In this document: positions 61,736 to 64,000 of the stretch, in pieces
How the letters are laid out: each line of letters starts with the position of its first letter
Position numbering within the stretch: position 1 is the stretch's first letter
Source of the DNA: Phymorhynchus buccinoides
Taxonomy: Eukaryota; Mollusca; Gastropoda; Neogastropoda; Raphitomidae
Direction of reading: 5' to 3'
Assembly (NCBI GenBank): GCA_017654935.2
Contig: CM065693.1
Coordinates: 20,500,591-20,564,590 of the forward strand
Length of the DNA: 64,000 nucleotides
Notes under the pieces: generated by a model
Told to the model about the DNA's origin: nothing
Databases searched by the model: none
The model's input: the letters and a program-made list of their open reading frames with translations, nothing else
Position numbers and translations under genes: made by a program

Positions 61736-61962
61736 AACCCCTTGACTGCCAGAGAAAATTAAAAGAAAAAATCATTAGGCAAATCATGCCATGAAAAAGA
61801 CAACTGATAGAGCCAATCTGGCTAAATGGTCTGGGGATATAACTCTCTTGACTGTGTTAGAGCAAAAACCAGCATATCAGGGTTATTCCTCTTCATCTGA
61901 TGACATCATCAGTGATGTCACCAGGTCAGTACGTGATACGTTGGTGGCAGTCAAGGGATTAA
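61734..61962. mobile_element. piggyBac-like MITE, diverged
   Basis: TTAA-CCCCTTGACTGCCA at the left, 'TGGCAGTCAAGGGA-TTAA' at the right. Confidence 0.65.
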
Positions 61963-62059
61963 GCCAGGGTAAGACAACAACAACATAATACATCTTGACA
62001 ACGAGCTCTCGCCTTGGCATAAGGCAATGTCAGACCAACTGACATAGGCTAGAACACCG

Positions 62060-62315
62060 AGGCTACATCAAAATGTTGCTAGGCATAGTTATGCGGGGAT
62101 TGTCTTCAGCCATGACAAGCTCCTAGCATAACATCATCAGTCTCCAAAATCCCCCAAAGACGGAGTGTGGCTGCCCAAGTGGCGGGATAATCAAAAACGG
62201 TCACACACGTAATGTTCTCATCCCTAGCTGATGCATTTGTACCATAGTGTTCAAGTGCTTCGGCTGTTGGGATGATCCCTGGATTCTTTTAGCCAGGGTT
62301 CGTCAACAACAACAA
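62060..62315 (-). mobile_element. Dispersed repeat S, near full length
   Basis: Complement of 16,118-16,330, including 'agttatgcggggattgtctt', 'gtgtggctgcccaagtggcg' and 'cggctgttgggatgatccct'. Confidence 0.65.
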
Positions 62316-62699
62316 TGAGCTTGTCTGGCTCTGCGGGAGATTCTTCTCCTTCTTCTTTATCAATAGGAATTGTTCGGAAATAATTAAGGAGAGTAATCTT
62401 ATGGTGTATGGGAGTGATCTTGCCTAATTCAATCGGTCAAACAGGGGAAGTTACTCTACCATCAGGTAGATCCTGACACACGCGCACACACACACAAACT
62501 GCAGCCCCCTCCCCCTTCTACCACCATCCCTTAACCATCTAACGCACCAAACACTCACCCTTCCCACCCACCACTTCTTCCTCCTCCCACCCACCAACAC
62601 CTCACCCCATCCCCTTCATCCGCTCACTAACTCCCACCCCATCTCCATCAACGTCCCATCCTAACACAACCCTTCTATCCATACCCTCAACCCACCCAC

Positions 62700-62797
62700 C
62701 TGTGCGGCCCAATACCAGCAGCACTGCAATGTACCACTAAGGGGGGTCCCAGGGGGCGGCCAGTCCAGGAGGGTCCCAGGACCCTGGTGGCTTGCTC
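62700..62797 (-). pseudogene. P-loop exon copy E (frameshifted)
   Basis: - strand EQATRVLGPSWTGRPLGPP then VVHCSAAGIG; one extra codon and one extra base break the frame before the donor (98 bp, against 94 in copy A). Still followed by GTGGGT. Confidence 0.8.
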
Positions 62798-62859
62798 CTG
62801 CACCATTCCACCCCCCCCTCCCCCACAATGTCTTAACCAACTCCCTCACCTGTTGTTAT

Positions 62860-63150
62860 TATTAAGTTATTAGGTATTATTATTATTATTCAGAAAATTT
62901 ATTTAGCGCATTACCTTAAAGCTCAAGTACTTTATAGTCACAGAGGCGTCTCTGTGAAATTCGGGTTGCTCCCACCTGGAGAGCGTGTCACAGCCAGAGG
63001 CGTGCCACCCAATTTATTTATTTTTTGCATGCGATTTTCGTGTGACTGATGAGGAAAGAAGGGGGGGGGGGGGGTGTAAATTTTGACCATATGACAACTT
63101 TTTCGTTGCCAGTGGGATTAACGTGTGCTAAGTGGATGGGCACATGGGAC
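62860..63150 (-). mobile_element. SINE inserted between P-loop copies D and E
   Basis: - strand: 'gtcccatgtgcccatccact' + 'tagcacacgttaat' to 'gagacgcctctgtgactata', as at 8,610 and 29,960. It starts about five bases past the donor of copy D. Confidence 0.7.
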
Positions 63151-63155
63151 AATAC

Positions 63156-63250
63156 CTGTGTGGCCAATACTGGCACTGCAATGCACCACTATGGGGGGGT
63201 CCCACGGTGTGGCCCGTCCAGGAGGGTCCCATAACTCTGGTGGCCTGCCT
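63156..63250 (-). pseudogene. P-loop exon copy D (frameshifted, Arg and Gly changed)
   Basis: 95 bp; one extra G in the G-run at 63,193-63,199 shifts the frame. The P-loop text would read HCSASIGHTG. Donor GTATTG. Confidence 0.8.
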
Positions 63251-63311
63251 CTGCACCCCCCTCTCCCCCAAATCAACCCACGTGCCCACACAACCCCCTC
63301 AACCCACCCAC

Positions 63312-63405
63312 CTGTGCAGCCAATACCGGCGCTGCAATGCACCACTATGGGGGGTCCCAGGGGGTGACCCATCCAGGAGGGGCCCAGGGCCCTGGTGGCT
63401 TGCTC
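63312..63405 (-). pseudogene. P-loop exon copy C (in frame, catalytic Arg to Cys)
   Basis: 94 bp like copy [20 protein letters not shown], then [15 protein letters not shown] at 63,406-63,407, donor GTGGGT. The invariant CX5R arginine is Cys, so a product using it should be catalytically dead. It could be an unused copy or a cassette exon. Confidence 0.75.
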
Positions 63406-63465
63406 CTGCACCCCCCTCTCCCCAAAACAACCCACGTACCCAAACAACCCCCTCAACCCACCCAC

Positions 63466-63568
63466 CTGTGCGGCCAATACCGTCGCTGCAATGCACCACT
63501 ATGGGGGGTCCCTGGGGTCCCAGGGTGTGGCCCGTCCAGGAGGGTCCCATAACTCTGGTGGCCTGCCT
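63466..63568 (-). pseudogene. P-loop exon copy B (in frame, [10 protein letters not shown])
   Basis: 103 bp: [20 protein letters not shown], then [15 protein letters not shown]; a 9-bp insertion keeps the frame. Cys and Arg are kept but Ala is replaced by Asp in the loop. AG at 63,569-63,570 is preceded by a G-rich, not pyrimidine-rich, stretch, so acceptor strength is doubtful. Donor GTGGGT. Confidence 0.75.
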
Positions 63569-63628
63569 CTGCACCCCCCTCTCCCCAAATCAACCCACGT
63601 GCCCAAACAACCCCCTCAACCCACCCAC

Positions 63629-63833
63629 CTGTGCGGCCAATACCGGCGCTGCAATGCACCACTATGGGGGGTCCCAGGGGGTGACCCATCCAGGAGGGGC
63701 CCAGGGCCCTGGTGGCTTGCTCCTGAACCCCCCTCACGTAGAACAGGAAGTCCAGGAAGCTCCCCGCGGGCGGCACTCCATAATCAGGCCAGCTGGTGAA
63801 CTGCAGGTGGCTGATCTCCCGGGATTCTCCGGT
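63629..63833 (-). CDS. PTPN9: PTPN9-like tyrosine phosphatase, catalytic exon (WPD loop and P-loop, copy A)
   Basis: 205 bp, starting after acceptor 'ttactcttctccag' (63,834-63,847) in phase 0 and ending ACAG|GTGGGT in phase 1. Reads [22 protein letters not shown]..., [16 protein letters not shown]..., [18 protein letters not shown] carries the general-acid Asp; [10 protein letters not shown] is the complete CX5R catalytic loop, so the exon is competent. PTPN9 has an N-terminal Sec14/CRAL-TRIO domain and acts on vesicle membranes; that part would lie beyond the window. The segment from EQAT on is the parent or sibling of copies B-E. An internal GTGAGG after FLFY (63,737) could act as an earlier donor. 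Confidence 0.85.
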
Positions 63834-63904
63834 CTGGAGAAGAGTAATGTGATCCACATGGTGGTAACATTAATAATCATGTGTTTTTCTCTATGCTTTA
63901 GTTA

Positions 63905-64000
63905 CTGTATTTTACGGACTATGAAGCGCATCATATGATAAGGCACACCACTCCCAAATTGTACACAAAATTCTGATTTTGTTATTATACTTTATTACTA
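63905..64000. mobile_element. MITE with 'ggactatgaagcgc' terminus, cut by window end
   Basis: 'actgtattttacggactatg' + 'aagcgcatcatatgataaggc', then 'caaattgtacacaaaattctgatttt', parallel to 14,789-14,880. Confidence 0.6.

Larger units (their letters stand above)
60362..63628 (-). other. Last intron of the PTPN9-like gene
   Basis: Donor GTGGGT (63,628 downward) and acceptor at 60,362. It contains four extra copies of the P-loop segment, two or three S repeats, a SINE, a 755-bp TA-flanked MITE and a piggyBac-like MITE. Near 62,480-62,690 it is C-rich, with 'cccaccc' text resembling the spacer between the P-loop copies. Confidence 0.7.

Noticed and set aside
63132..63938. 268-codon plus-strand frame rich in Pro/His
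   Set aside because: Antisense of the tandem phosphatase P-loop copies; only the minus strand has conserved motifs and splice sites.

Overview
This is animal nuclear DNA: spliced genes with long introns, long poly-pyrimidine and dinucleotide microsatellites, tRNA-derived SINEs, many short inverted-repeat elements (MITEs) and minisatellites, and no dense prokaryote-like coding. The SINE types, the TTAGGG-type interstitial repeats and the abundant CT/GT microsatellites fit a lophotrochozoan, most likely a gastropod mollusc. That assignment is inference, because no species marker is present.

Only two protein-coding genes can be supported. (1) On the + strand, a 2.86 kb coding exon (about 18,735-21,597) splices over a 4.1 kb intron to a short last coding exon (25,681-25,736). 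Together they encode a 967-residue protein if the first ATG is used. It has three diverged copies of one globular domain, a long Pro/Met/Gln-rich linker, and SUMO-related motifs at both ends. I do not recognise the family. A GC-rich promoter-like zone with strong splice donors lies at 10.3-11.9 kb and may hold its 5' UTR exon(s). A poly(A) signal at 27,358 fits its 3' end. (2) On the - strand at the right edge are the last two exons of a PTPN9 (MEG2)-like protein tyrosine phosphatase: 63,629-63,833 (WPD loop plus P-loop) and 60,135-60,361 (Q-loop and C-terminus). The 5' part of the gene lies beyond base 64,000.

The most unusual structure is in this phosphatase gene. Its catalytic P-loop exon segment occurs five times in tandem (62.7-63.7 kb). 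Two extra copies keep the reading frame and splice phases but carry altered signature residues ([20 protein letters not shown]). Two others are frameshifted, and a SINE sits between them. Downstream, the phosphatase stop codon lies inside the unit of a ~2.1 kb minisatellite, so the last coding codons have been amplified into the 3' flank.

The rest is repeat-rich intergenic or intronic DNA: a diverged LTR-like repeat pair (0-3.6 kb); an array of nuclear-receptor half-sites (4.4-5.2 kb); foldback elements, one with telomeric repeats (21.9 kb); a 24-bp minisatellite (34.7-35.8 kb); an eight-copy 143/144-bp satellite (39.3-40.4 kb); seven TTAA-flanked MITEs between 37 and 62 kb; several TA-flanked MITEs; and clear nested insertions at 43.0 and 53.4 kb.
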